Positions 13,918 through 23,997 of a stretch of 64,000 nt of DNA are shown here, in pieces (positions within the stretch are counted from its first letter, which is position 1; every line of letters starts with the position of its first letter). The stretch is from NCBI RefSeq assembly GCF_029227915.1, contig NC_079884.1, positions 3,658,001 to 3,722,000 on the forward strand, given 5' to 3'. The translations under genes and the position numbers were made by a program. Source of the stretch: Hydractinia symbiolongicarpus (Eukaryota > Cnidaria > Hydrozoa > Anthoathecata > Hydractiniidae). A model generated the notes under the pieces. The model was given only the letters and a program-made list of their open reading frames with translations, was not told the DNA's origin and did not search any database.

Positions 13918-14250
13918 AATTAAAAAGCCTTAAGTGCATTTTTTTGAAAAATAAACTAATGGTGGATTCATATTAGTACTATCATTCTTCAGGTTTAAAA
14001 AGCCTTAAGTTCCTAAATTTCTCATTTAAAATGAGTTTTATTTACATGTTTTTATATTTGTAAGTTTTGGAGGCCAATCAAGGTCTTAGATGTAAAAAGC
14101 TTTAAGTACAGGTAATATAGATCTAAAAAGACTTAAATGCAGTATTGATAAAAAACTGGACTTAAGTCTTTTTAACTTTAATTATTTTTCAAACTAAAAA
14201 GACTTAAGTCCCAATGTCATACTTAAGGCTTTTTATTCCTAAAAAAGCCT
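13918..14250. repeat. Left subterminal CTTAAG motif cluster of the transposon
   Basis: Variants of AAAAAGNCTTAAGT occur in both orientations at about 13923, 13997, 14094, 14128, 14160, 14197 and 14221. The pattern of a short A-run next to CTTAAG is shared with the right end (18953, 19157, 19346). Repeated subterminal motifs are typical of transposase-binding sites; that function is inferred. Confidence 0.75.
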
Positions 14251-14734
14251 GTGAGGCCTATAACATAGGGCTGCAGTAATGGTAAGGAGTTTATAACCAA
14301 ATTTGTTACTTATCATACTTATCCTCTTAAATAGGATTTTTCTAAGTCAAAAACTTTTTTTGTCACAACATAAGGTTACTGTTATACACTTGTTTGTACT
14401 TTTTGGATTGGGATTTCTTTGCATTCAAGCTGCTGGGAAATTTCTTTGCTATTGAATACTTGCATTATAGTTCCTTACCTATACTTAGCTTTCCTATTAT
14501 GCTGCTTACAAGGATTAAACTGACCTTGCTCTTTTGGAAAGAATAAAGTTATGAAGATACATTTTCGCTTTTCGAATTTTAACCAAGAAGCTTTTGCATG
14601 GCATTTCGAATGTTTTGCATGACAAAATCAAATGTCCATATTTCGGAAATTGTGTAAAGATGTGTTTTAACCAAGTTCAGTAATCTGTAGTCTTATAGTT
14701 AGTTTTGTTAGTTTAGATTATAAGTTTATAAGAC

Positions 14735-17606
14735 ATGAATAGAATAAAAATAGCTTCAAGAGTATCGACAGAAGCATGGCGTTTTGACAGAAAACAGATT
14801 AAAGTAGAGGATCGTATTCTTAATCATATTCTTACTTTGGGAAGGCTTGGTTGGATGCAAGGGTATTTGGGTCAATCACTGGGAAATCAGGAAGTAGGTG
14901 GCTTGTAAAGTGGGATGTTGACCAAGAAATTTCTTCATGGGAAACGGAAAACCTTTACAAGGAAAGCGATGACAGACCTATTCAAATTTTGACTAAAAAA
15001 TCAGGTACACTTCTGCTTCATTTAATTTTTTCTAATTTTAAGGTTAGAAAACTTACAGCATTTAGTACCTTTTGTAATACCGTCTGATTCTTATGTTTTT
15101 ATAGATAATCCAGAAAATCTTTACCCAGTGTTTAAAGATTTCAACCTAGGAAATGAGACCCTAAATTCAACTCTGAAACAAGCAGGCATTTTGGACTCCA
15201 AACCTGGTAACAAAATTAAAATACCTTATTTGACTGTTTTATTTATTTGCCTCGTAATCATACAAAGTATATATATCTAGGTAAAGATTTTTATTTTTAA
15301 GTTTTCTCTTTATTATTGCCTATTTTTAGAGTTTCCTTATTTTAACATCTTGCTTTATTTTTTAATATTTTTTATAGAATCACCATCGTTTGAAGTACCG
15401 GAAGACCTCTTTGATGTCAGTAAATTAGTACTAGGTAATACAGCAGGGAATGTGGTTTTATTTTTGTCTGGGTCTGAATTATTAATCTTTACCTTTTATT
15501 TTTTAGCTTTAAAAGTGGCTTTTTAGGATTTTGTTTTCATGAAAAATCACAAACTTCCAAATAACATACAAAAAGAATTGATTAAAGCAATAAAATATTT
15601 TAAGCAGTGATATTCCTTCCCTTTTAGGTAGTGAAGAAAAATTTATTGGGCAGGAGGATGGTAAGTTCTGAAATTTTGGTATAGTTAATAAAAAGTCCCT
15701 GGCTAAGACTGTAGGTCAAAATTTTGAATCTACTTTAGTGTTGCAAACTACTACATTCGTTCATCCTGAACGTAGTTTAATTTATTTTTCAGAAAGATCA
15801 AAGAACATGGATGATGAGAGTGGTGTTTATGAGGATGCTCCAAAGAACATAGAGATTCCAGGTGTTGATCTATTTATTATTTAAAGGAAACAATTTAGCA
15901 GGAAAAGACTTGCTAAACTTGGACACAAAAAAATAGACCATATTGAGTGAGTGTGAAAAACAGGAATTCAACTTATTCTTTTGCACCTAGATATAGAGAA
16001 AAAAAGATTGACTGCTATAAAAGAAAATGAAGAATTTGCCACAAAGCTGGGTTTGCCTGTTAAGAAGAGAAAGTTTGAAAGACATGTTCTCCGCATTGAT
16101 CCTCCATCAAGGCTGTACACTTTGATCAGAAATGGTGTACAAGTCAAAGTGTGCTCTACTATGTTCCTCAACACACTTGGAATTAATGAGAAAAGAGTTC
16201 GTACTGTTTTGAGCAATGTCACAGACACAGGAGCTCCATTGGTCGATGGCAGAGGCAGGCACAAAAATCATAAAACTTCGGAGGAGAGAGAGAAGCTAGT
16301 AATTGAACACATCAGCTGTTTCAAAGTTGTTGAGTCTCATTATGTGAGAAAAGATGCCAAATATGAGTATTTACCAAAAGAACTCAGCGTAGCTGAAATG
16401 TATAGGATGTACAGTGAGTGGTGCAGCAAAAAGGGGTACACCTTAGAAAACTATGCGTTTTATTATCGTGTCTTCAAGGAAAAATTTAATTTGAAGTTTC
16501 AACAGCCAAAAAAAGATAAATGCGACACATGTGAGGCATACAACAATCTTGACAAGACACAAATTGATAAAGAAGTTGAACAGTCTCAAAAGAACCATCT
16601 TCATGATAAAGATCGTGTTCGAGAGATTAAAGAAACCTGTAAAAAAATGGCCAGTGAAAATACTGATGTTCTTGCTGCAGCCTTTGATCTTCAAAAGGTC
16701 TTGCTATGTCCCTTCGGACAAACAAGTTCCTTTTACTATTCACGTAGATTAACCAACCACAATTTTACCATCACTGAGCTAGATAACATGGATACTTACT
16801 GTTATTTTTGGAATAAATCACAGTGTCGAAAGGGGTCAGTTGAAGTTGCAACTTGTTTGAAGAAGTTCATCCAAAAAAGATCCGAAGATGGAATTCGTGA
16901 CTTTTTCTTATTTTGCGATAGATGTGGAGGACAAAACAACAATCGCATGATATTTATCATGCTATCTGATATAATGTACACGTGTGGGATCAATTCCATC
17001 ACTTTAATCTATCTTGTGTCAGGTCATTCACATAGTGAGAATGACAATGCACATTCCATGATTGAACAAATGGTTAGGAATAAAACCATTTACACATCTG
17101 CTGAATGGGAAACTATTATCAAATGTGCTTTCAAAAAGAATCGATGTTTTCTGGAAGTTCTAAACCACAGAGATATTATTGATTACAAAAATGTATCTGC
17201 CTTTCCTGAATTCAATTCAGTGATGCTTGATAAGACAGAGGAGGAGATGACTGCCAAAGAGAAGGAGCAACAAAAGGCTTTAAATGAAACAATAGGTATG
17301 TCAAATAGGAAAGTAAACAAAGTCTACTGGTCAGAGATCGTTGAATTAAAATTTGAGTACAACAATCCTGAGCAAATCTTTTTTAAATACAGCTATGATG
17401 AGGGGTATCGCAAAGCTACATTTTCTGCTCCAAAAAGAGAAATAAGAAAGAAAGAATTGGTTCAGAGGAAAAAGCATATGGAAAAATATCCATTTCCTTG
17501 TGGTATTTCATCACAAAAAAAAGAAGATTTAAAGAAACTTTGTTCTAAAGGGTTGATTCCAGAACGACACCATTCCTTTTTTGATAACCTACCAGTTACA
17601 AAATGA
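14735..17606 (+). CDS. Transposon-encoded DDE-like protein with SGSRWLVKWDVD module
   Basis: Candidate transposase of the element at 13908-19375. Exons with matching phase 1 joints: about 14845-15004, 15105-15206, 15378-15434, 15628-15660, 15793-15861, 15991-17606. The first exon is uncertain: ATG at 14735 lies in another frame and could be joined by a short intron (donor near 14762, acceptor at 14844). Exon at 14845 encodes a chromo- or Tudor-like stretch (SGSRWLVKWDVD, SSWETENLY). Exons 2-5 encode an acidic linker. The large exon holds a VCSTMFLNTLGINEKRVRTV region, a CDTC motif, then AFDLQKVL, FLFCDRCGGQNNNR and GHSHSENDNAHSMIE, with Asp/Asp/Glu spacing like an RNase H-fold DDE enzyme. From memory this resembles the DUF7869-type proteins found in cnidarians and insects. 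No stop or frameshift interrupts the main exon. Confidence 0.75.
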
Positions 17607-17634
17607 TTGTTACACTCTACCAGTGATTTCAATA

Positions 17635-18660
17635 TTTCAATTTTATTTTTATTTTTTGTTCCATTTAAATTTTCCTAATTTATTTCTAGATTTAATATAT
17701 TAACAATTTAGATAGACTGCAATACTAACAATATTCTCAAAATTATTTTACGAAACTTTTATTTTCATAAATGTTTGTCTCATTTATAAAGTAAATAACC
17801 TACAAAATAATGCAAAAACTTCTATTTTTAACTTTACATGCATACAAAGATTCTTGAACAACCTTGAAAAATGTTTGATTAAACAAAAATTTCTAAGGGG
17901 TGGGACTTGGAGTCAGAGATTGTATCACAACGTGGCAGTGGAATGAGGGTATCAGTATCAAATGATTACCGCCCTTTCTCCATCTACAACATCGTGTTCT
18001 GAGAATATTTTATTTTTTATTTTTTGTTCCATTCAATCTAATTTATTTCTAGATTTAATAATATATTTACAAATGAAATTTATTTTTAAATAAACTTCTC
18101 TATTCTTGGCTCAATATCTTCTAAGATATCTGTTGCTATGTGCATTGTATAGTAGCCTAAAATAATGTAAAAAAACTGCAATCAACTACTTCTATTTTTA
18201 ACTAAACATGCATACAAAGGTTTTCACAAATCTTAAACAGTGTTTGATTAAACAAAAATTCTAAGGAAAGAAACGTGGGGTTTCACCACGTGGCAGTGAA
18301 ATTAGGGTGGCAGTATCAAATGATACCTCCCTCCCCCTATCCATGACATCACGTGGTGAATATATTTAAATTTATTTGTATTTTCTGTTCCAATTGAATA
18401 TTTCTAATTTTTTTAACGATATATTTAGTAAATAGATAGACTGTGTATACTAGTAATGTTCTGCAAAAGGTTCTACTAAACTTCTATTTGCATGACCTTT
18501 TCTCTTCTCTTAACTGAATATCGTTTACAAGATTGTACTGTGTAACCAAAAAATTCAAAAACCAAACTGCAGTTAACTTCTTCTAACTTCAACTTACAAA
18601 CTTTAAACCACGTTTTATAATTCCTTGACTTTTCATCCCTGAGGGTGGTGTTAGATTACT
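17635..18660. repeat. Three tandem units of about 370 bp inside the transposon
   Basis: Units begin near 17637, 18009 and 18376, each with a TTTTGTTCCATT-like start, TTTATTTCTAGATTTAATA, then GCATACAAAG and GTTTGATTAAACAAAAA. Units 1 and 2 also share a CAACGTGGCAGTG / CACGTGGCAGTG block and GTATCAAATGAT. They lie between the gene's stop codon and the right end. Function unknown. Confidence 0.7.
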
Positions 18661-18939
18661 CTAGTCTTATTTATTTGAATTCTGATAATAAAATCAAAAA
18701 ATATTACTTATAAAGTTAAAGTTTGCCCTGAGGTACATTTTCTATGATTCCGTCTGTAACATAAATTTTACGTGCCCTCATTAATACCAAGATCTTTAAC
18801 AATTTTTTATAAAACTAGTTACTGACACCCAGGCCAAAGTCCAATAAAATGAACATTTCTTAAAGCAAATACTTTTTTTTTCCCAATGATTTTAACATTC
18901 ATGTTTATTTTTCATTACCCCTTGATGTTATTTTTTAAA

Positions 18940-19345
18940 AAGTTAACGTTAAAAAGCCTTAAGTCACTTTTCTTTCAAAATTGGCTCCAAAACTGTCCAA
19001 ATCCAAAAAAGTGTAAGACATATTTAAAGTATTCCAAATTACCTCTTTTATTACCAAAAATTTTCATTCTATGGCTAATAGGTCAAAAAATATTGTGAAG
19101 CCAATTTTTCTTCTTCTTCTTCTCAAAATAAGAGAAATGCAAAAAGGTTAACGTTAAAATGCCTTAAGTCACTTTTCTTTCAAAATTGGCACAGAAAATG
19201 TCGATATCAAAAAAAGTGTAAGACATATTTAAAGTATCCTAAATTACCTCTTTTATTACCAAGAATTTTCATTTTTTGGCTAATAGCTCAAGAAATAACT
19301 CCAAGTCAATTTTTGTTTTTGCTTTTCCTCAAAATAAGAAAAATG
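18940..19345. repeat. Two tandem units of about 203 bp at the transposon's right end
   Basis: GGTTAACGTTAAAA..GCCTTAAGTCACTTTTC starts both units (about 18943 and 19146). Each continues through AAAAAAGTGTAAGACATATT, ATTACCTCTTTTATTACCA and TTTTCATT..TGGCTAATAG. Each unit carries one CTTAAG motif, so the duplication increases the number of putative binding sites. Confidence 0.8.
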
Positions 19346-19907
19346 CACTTAAGGCCTTTTTGTTTCAAAGCGACGACATACCAATCAGATGCTTAAAATC
19401 CAGTAAGTTTTCTTTAAGGTTTACATGTGCAATATGTCCAACAGTTTCAAAAGAACTAACCAACTCCTCTGAATCTTCAGGCAAAACCTTTTTCAGGATC
19501 TCTTCCAAATTAAAATCCTTATATGTCAACTCAATTTCATGCGTTGTAAACAATGCTCCTTCTTCATCTAAAATAGTTTTCTGACTTGTTGTAAACTCAT
19601 CCAGGGATGTGATATCCGGACACAGTAAAATTATTTTACTTCTTTCATCACCATCTTGACCTTTTCGAATTCGCTTAAAATTAGGCCTTTTCAGTAATTT
19701 ACGACGAAAAATAGATAAAATTTTCTCACAAGAGATCGATCTGCATTTTATACATGGAAAAACAGTATTAACAGTGAACATATCACGATTAAGTTCTTTC
19801 ATATTTTGAACACCTTCTGGTAAGAGAGAAGTAAAATTGACCATAGAATCTTTCTGTTTCTTCTTCTTTATATTTAAAGAAAGGTCATTCTCTTTTTCCA
19901 AATCCAT

Positions 19908-21476
19908 CCTGTTTGATCTATAGATAATAAAAAAATAAAGTTTTACTAAGAAGAAAATGTGCCATCATTCTAGTAAATTTAGTGCTGCTTTTATTTTTCC
20001 AACAGAGCAAAAATTGCTTGTTTGTCGTAACCGTACCAACTCTAAAAAATTTTCCAATTGTAAAATTCAACTGATGAAATATTGCAAAATCAATTTTTCC
20101 AATTTAAGTTATAATTTCGAAGTAAACTTGATTTTGTGTATTTCCATCCAAATATTTTGGTTTGGAAGTGATGCTGTCAGGTTTTTATAGGTCTCCTTTT
20201 AATATTTTCCTTTTTTATATACTTTGTATCTATAGGAGTATTTATTTTCGGTATGTTTTTACATTTTAAGATGAAGATATCATCACGTTTTCTAGCCATG
20301 TGTAAATCTTAAACAAACCAGATTTTGGCTACAAAGGTATATTTTGAGGCAGCAAACAGGTTATGAGGTTCAAAAAAATTTGCAGGCTTCAAGCAAAAAT
20401 AGAAAGAGGCAAAATACATCACCAACATGAAATGTCACTTGCCTGCTTTATTTTGGTATATTTGTTTTTCACATCAGCAAACTTGTTGTTCACGTCAGCA
20501 ATTTTAATCTCTCTCCCATAAACAACAGTTAAATTAACAATGAACATGAGAACAAAACCTTTCAAGTTAAGTTCAAGTTACATCTAAATTAAGAAATAAC
20601 CACCTTAGCAATAACTTTCTGATGAAAATCTAGAAATTTTGTTAACACATCAGCATTAGCCTTGCTGAGTGCCGAAATGATTTAGACCTAACCATTTTTA
20701 TTTAGGAAGAAAATTTTTATAAACTAGATGATATTTTGAAACTTTTCTTTGGGTGTAAGTATTCTTATAACCTGCACACTAGCTTTGCAAGTGCTGCAAG
20801 GGTGACGGGGTGCATGTGAGACCTAAAGCCACAATTTTCCACTTGTAAACAATTGCTCTACTGACTACCCTTTTAGCCTATTGTTATCTCCCTAGCAGAT
20901 GTAGTAAATGCGGCTGGGATACTCCTTGCAGGCATCACTCTATGGTATCTCATTGACATGTGTTAGTAGAAGAAAGAAATGTTTCAAGGAAACATATACC
21001 TCTCCCTGGAAGTAAGTCTCAATAAGGTAATATTTTTGCCTCATACAGTAAATGTGATAAATAAATGTCGATTTGGCATAATTTTTAAAACTAAACAATA
21101 GATTCTTATTATTGTAGACTAGACGGTGGCCCAAGGATAAATTCAGGAGCTTATCCTTTATTATCGCGTTTGTATGTCTCGCTACTTGCGGTACCGTTTT
21201 GCGCAGAGATGGACAGAATACAGCTATTTTTAAAGAGATAATAAACACATATCACATCGTATTTTCTCACCCAAGGAAAACGTTTTTTGCCCATGCCATA
21301 TACCCAGAGAGTAAAAGTGATATCATGCTGAAACATTTTCCTGCTAACAGAGGAAATATTTTACACATAAACAGCCCCTTAGTTTCACAAGTGCTCATTC
21401 AAGCTATTGCAGGGTATTAACAGATTAAAAAAAGCTCAAATTTAATCATAGAATTTCTCAAAAGTAGGATGCTTAC
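19908..21476. other. Spacer upstream of TRMT5-B
   Basis: About 1.57 kb lacking a recognisable gene. It holds one copy of the GGTGGCCCG interspersed repeat (21115-21240) and otherwise AT-rich DNA. A stretch near 20800-20880 has a weak tRNA-like A-box on the minus strand, too degraded to call. Confidence 0.45.
21115..21240 (+). repeat. Copy 2 of GGTGGCCCG interspersed repeat
   Basis: Reads ACTAGACGGTGGCCCAAGG, then GTATGTCTCGCTACTTGCGG, TACCGTTTTGCGCAGAGATG and GACAGAATA. It is the same order of words as the copies at 5405-5530 (inverted) and 45690-45830, but more diverged. Confidence 0.55.
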
Positions 21477-23997
21477 TGAATGCCAGGTGTTGTTCTCGAT
21501 GTTGTATTTCCCTCTTCCAAGAAAGGTGACAAGATCATTTTCTTTGAAGCATGCTGTTGAATCAAATTTCTATGAATAAAAATTATTAATCTCTATCTCA
21601 ACCCTCGTATGTGTCAGTGGAATAAACTATTAATCAACAAATACATTTATGTTACTGTGTTTAAATTAAGAAGCACAAAGTAATTTATGAACAAAAATTG
21701 GCTTTTAAAGCCCCACTGACCAAAGAAACTAGAACATCGCAATTTTGCACTGAAAAATCTATTAAAATAGGATTCCAACCCTCCTAATCTAAAACTTTTT
21801 TTTATGAATTTTAAACATTGCTGTTTTTATTATTGTTTTTTACACAGCCGAAATATGATTGTTTTATGACTTGCTTTATAATTTTTATCAACTTAACTTT
21901 TTATAATGTTCCTCAGCATTAAAGATATCATATGCAGCTTATTCTCCCACCATGCAACCTTAGACAAAATCAAAAGAGTTAAATGATTCTTTCTTCATTT
22001 TTTATTAAAATGAAAAAATATCAAATTTGCTGATCCAATTTACCTAGGCATAAAATGCACATACAAAAACTAAATCGATTTATTCTTGTGATCTAGGGAA
22101 ACAAGGAAGGTTTATTTATTCAAAAGAAACTACAAACGATTTCACGTTTTACGCACATGGCCACATTTTTATTTCTGCCTTGAGTATTGACAGTTAAAAA
22201 GGTAACAAATTATTTTTATTTATTAAAATCAATGGTATAAGATTAATCACACAATCTCCATATTTTTTGGTAAAACGTTACAGTAATTCACAGGTCATGT
22301 TTGATTTTTACTTATGACGAGGACGAATTCACAATTTCTGCACAGTTTTTAAAATTATTTGAAGTATATGAAACAACTACTTACATTATTGCTGCCTTTA
22401 GTTCAGGTATACCAAATGTTTTGCAAATAGATTCTATATGGTAACTTGTCGTGGAATTTTTGGTTTGTGTACCAAAAGATCTGGATTTGTTTGTAGCTTG
22501 GACGTATTTACAAGAATGCTGAACAAAGAAAAATTATTAATTGGAAGTAAAATAAAATGAAAGAGAGATTAAATTTATGGAAAAAAACACACTTGGGGAT
22601 TAAACTGGCAAGCTTTGACTCTCACAAAAACCCCAGTCTGCGTACAAACATGACGTGTGCAAGCATGCACATTCTTATTAACTGCTTCAGATAAACAACA
22701 ATCACATTTTGTTTTCTTATCTTTTTCTTCTGCTTTTCTCATATGTTCTTCTACCTTTTTCTGTGCTTCTATTTGTTTCAGCGCTTCTATTCTTTTCACT
22801 TCTTCTATTTGTTTTTTTCAGTGCTTCTGCCTTTTCAAGTTCCTGTGCTTTTTTTAGAGCTTCTGCTTTTTCTCGTGCTTCTGCATCTTTTAGTGCTTCT
22901 GAAACCAACTAGTAAAAAAAAGCATGTTTCATTTAATGTGTATTTTTTCCTAAAATAGTTCTGGGTCATTACAGCTGAAGTTATTAACAGAACCATTTTC
23001 GATTTTATCATTAATTTTTTGTATGCGAAGTATCCATGAAACAGATTCCTTGTGAGAATTTTAATAATTTTGAAAATTTTCTGAATATGGTCACTCTTAG
23101 ACGCCATTTCTAGCATTATAAATTGTTTACTCTCTGCTGTAATGGCACTTAGCTTTAATGGCGCTGTAGCTTGCGCGGAAGAGCAGGGTTTGAGTGAATG
23201 TTACCATAACCCCTGGTTAACCCAAGCCATGTGAGGAAAATTAGGTTGTGTCTTCTGGTAGAGCACTGACCCTAATTGGGTCTGCGTAGCTTAAAATGAG
23301 CATTAAATACTGAATGACTCCCCATCTAACACATGCATGGTCCCTCCTGGAAATAATGGACAGGTACATCTGTCAGATTTGTGAGGCTAACCATGTAAAA
23401 TATACCCATATCTCTGGATATATCTATGGAGTCCATTGGAATCCAGCCCACATAATCTATAGAGCATTATGAACACACATAATTGGCTTTTAAACTATCA
23501 TATAAAAGAGTCAGATTCAAATCAATCGCTGATAGTAATTTCAAAGGATGTTTATTATACTGTGCAATCTCACAAGATTGTAAGACTCTTCAGAGCAAAA
23601 GAACAACTTTTAATTTACCCTTTTCTTCTCAAGCTTTTCGATAACAGTTCTTTTACCAGCCAGCGGTTTATGAGCAAATATTGTTGGCACAGCACCACGA
23701 ACCAATCTGCGTTTTCTGGGTCCTAGAATAAATTTGGAGGCCAGAGAGTTCACAGAGAGAAATCCAATAATTTTATCTTTACCTCCCAGCAGTTTATGCC
23801 TTAAATCAGCAGATCTGTCAAAGCAGTCTTTCTCAAAATGATGCTCACATAGGAATACATTTTTTGGAATATCAACTCTTTTTATGTTAACTATCCAACG
23901 AGAGGCAACTTCTTTGTTTGTCGGCAAGTGAAAAAAATGATAAATCTGGGTTCCTTCTTTGATAATTTGAACATCCCACTGCAGAACAAGAGGCCAT
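21477..23997 (-). pseudogene. THAP-domain gene with two one-base homopolymer frameshifts
   Basis: Exons: 23619-23997, 22593-22908, 22385-22518 and probably 21477-21569. The first exon encodes a THAP zinc finger: MASCSAVGCSNYQRRNPD (first Cys pair), SFFHLP, then VASRWIVNIKR, CEHHF and AVPTIFAHKP, giving C2-CH ligands plus the AVPT box. The second exon is a charged coiled coil (EALKDAEAREKAEALKK and similar) ending in CDCC. The third continues with HSCKYVQATNKSRSFGTQT. The frame is broken twice by an extra base in seven-base runs: A7 at 23931-23937 and the T-run near 22817. Removing one base from each restores phase at every splice joint. So this is either a very young pseudogene or a real gene with homopolymer sequencing errors. 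THAP proteins bind DNA; no target can be inferred. The last exon's frame is unclear. Confidence 0.72.
23155..23425 (+). repeat. tRNA-derived SINE, copy 1 (degraded head)
   Basis: Shares the body of the SINE at 26931-27285: GTGAATGTTACCATAACCCC, AACCCAAGCCATGTGAGG, TCTAATTGGGTCTGCGTAGC-like words, AAAATGAGCATTAAATACTG, and CCTCCTGGAAATAATGGACA. The tRNA-like head is mostly lost (GGCGCTGTAGCTTGCGCGG). It lies in intron 1 of the THAP gene, antisense to it. Confidence 0.85.

Larger units (their letters stand above)
13908..19375 (+). mobile_element. Complete DNA transposon with CGTCGC termini in TRMT5-B intron 1
   Basis: The ends are inverted copies: left CGTCGCTTTAAAATTAAAAA then GCCTTAAGTGCATTTTT; the right end on the minus strand reads CGTCGCTTTGAAACAAAAAG then GCCTTAAGTGCATTTTT. 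ACAT flanks both ends. The empty paralogous site in TRMT5 copy A (about 9498-9504) has a single ACAT before ACCAATCAG, so ACAT is a 4-bp target duplication. About 0.3 kb at the left and 0.4 kb at the right carry repeated AAAAAG(N)CTTAAGT motifs. The interior holds a multi-exon gene on the plus strand, three tandem units of about 370 bp (from about 17635) and two units of about 203 bp (18943-19300). Superfamily not certain; the near-intact state suggests recent activity. Confidence 0.87.
12338..19907 (-). pseudogene. TRMT5 copy B, inactivated by one nonsense codon
   Basis: Paralogue of the gene at 7916-10017 with the same exon structure: 19382-19907, 12530-13324 and 12338-12387. Protein identity to copy A is high across all three exons, and only in-frame indels separate them (one residue near NKT, three before the CxCEE region). 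The key motifs FDVFAGVGPF, ANDLN and MNLPA persist. The Glu codon after RIV (GAA in copy A, E243) is TAA at 13113-13115, which would cut the protein before the SAM-binding motif. The exon 2 donor is GTGAAT rather than GTGAGT. Intron 1 is 6.06 kb instead of 618 bases because of a transposon inserted six bases after the donor. The weak decay suggests recent loss. Read-through or a base-call error at the stop cannot be excluded. Confidence 0.88.

Noticed and set aside
15968-16264. Minus-strand frame opposite the transposon gene
   Set aside because: Antisense shadow of the main transposase exon.
20795-20880. Degenerate tRNA-like sequence on the minus strand
   Set aside because: Only a weak A-box-like word and no acceptable B-box or paired stem.
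22657-22958. Plus-strand frames rich in Phe/Ser/Leu opposite the THAP gene
   Set aside because: Reverse complement of the charged coiled-coil exon; no independent signal.
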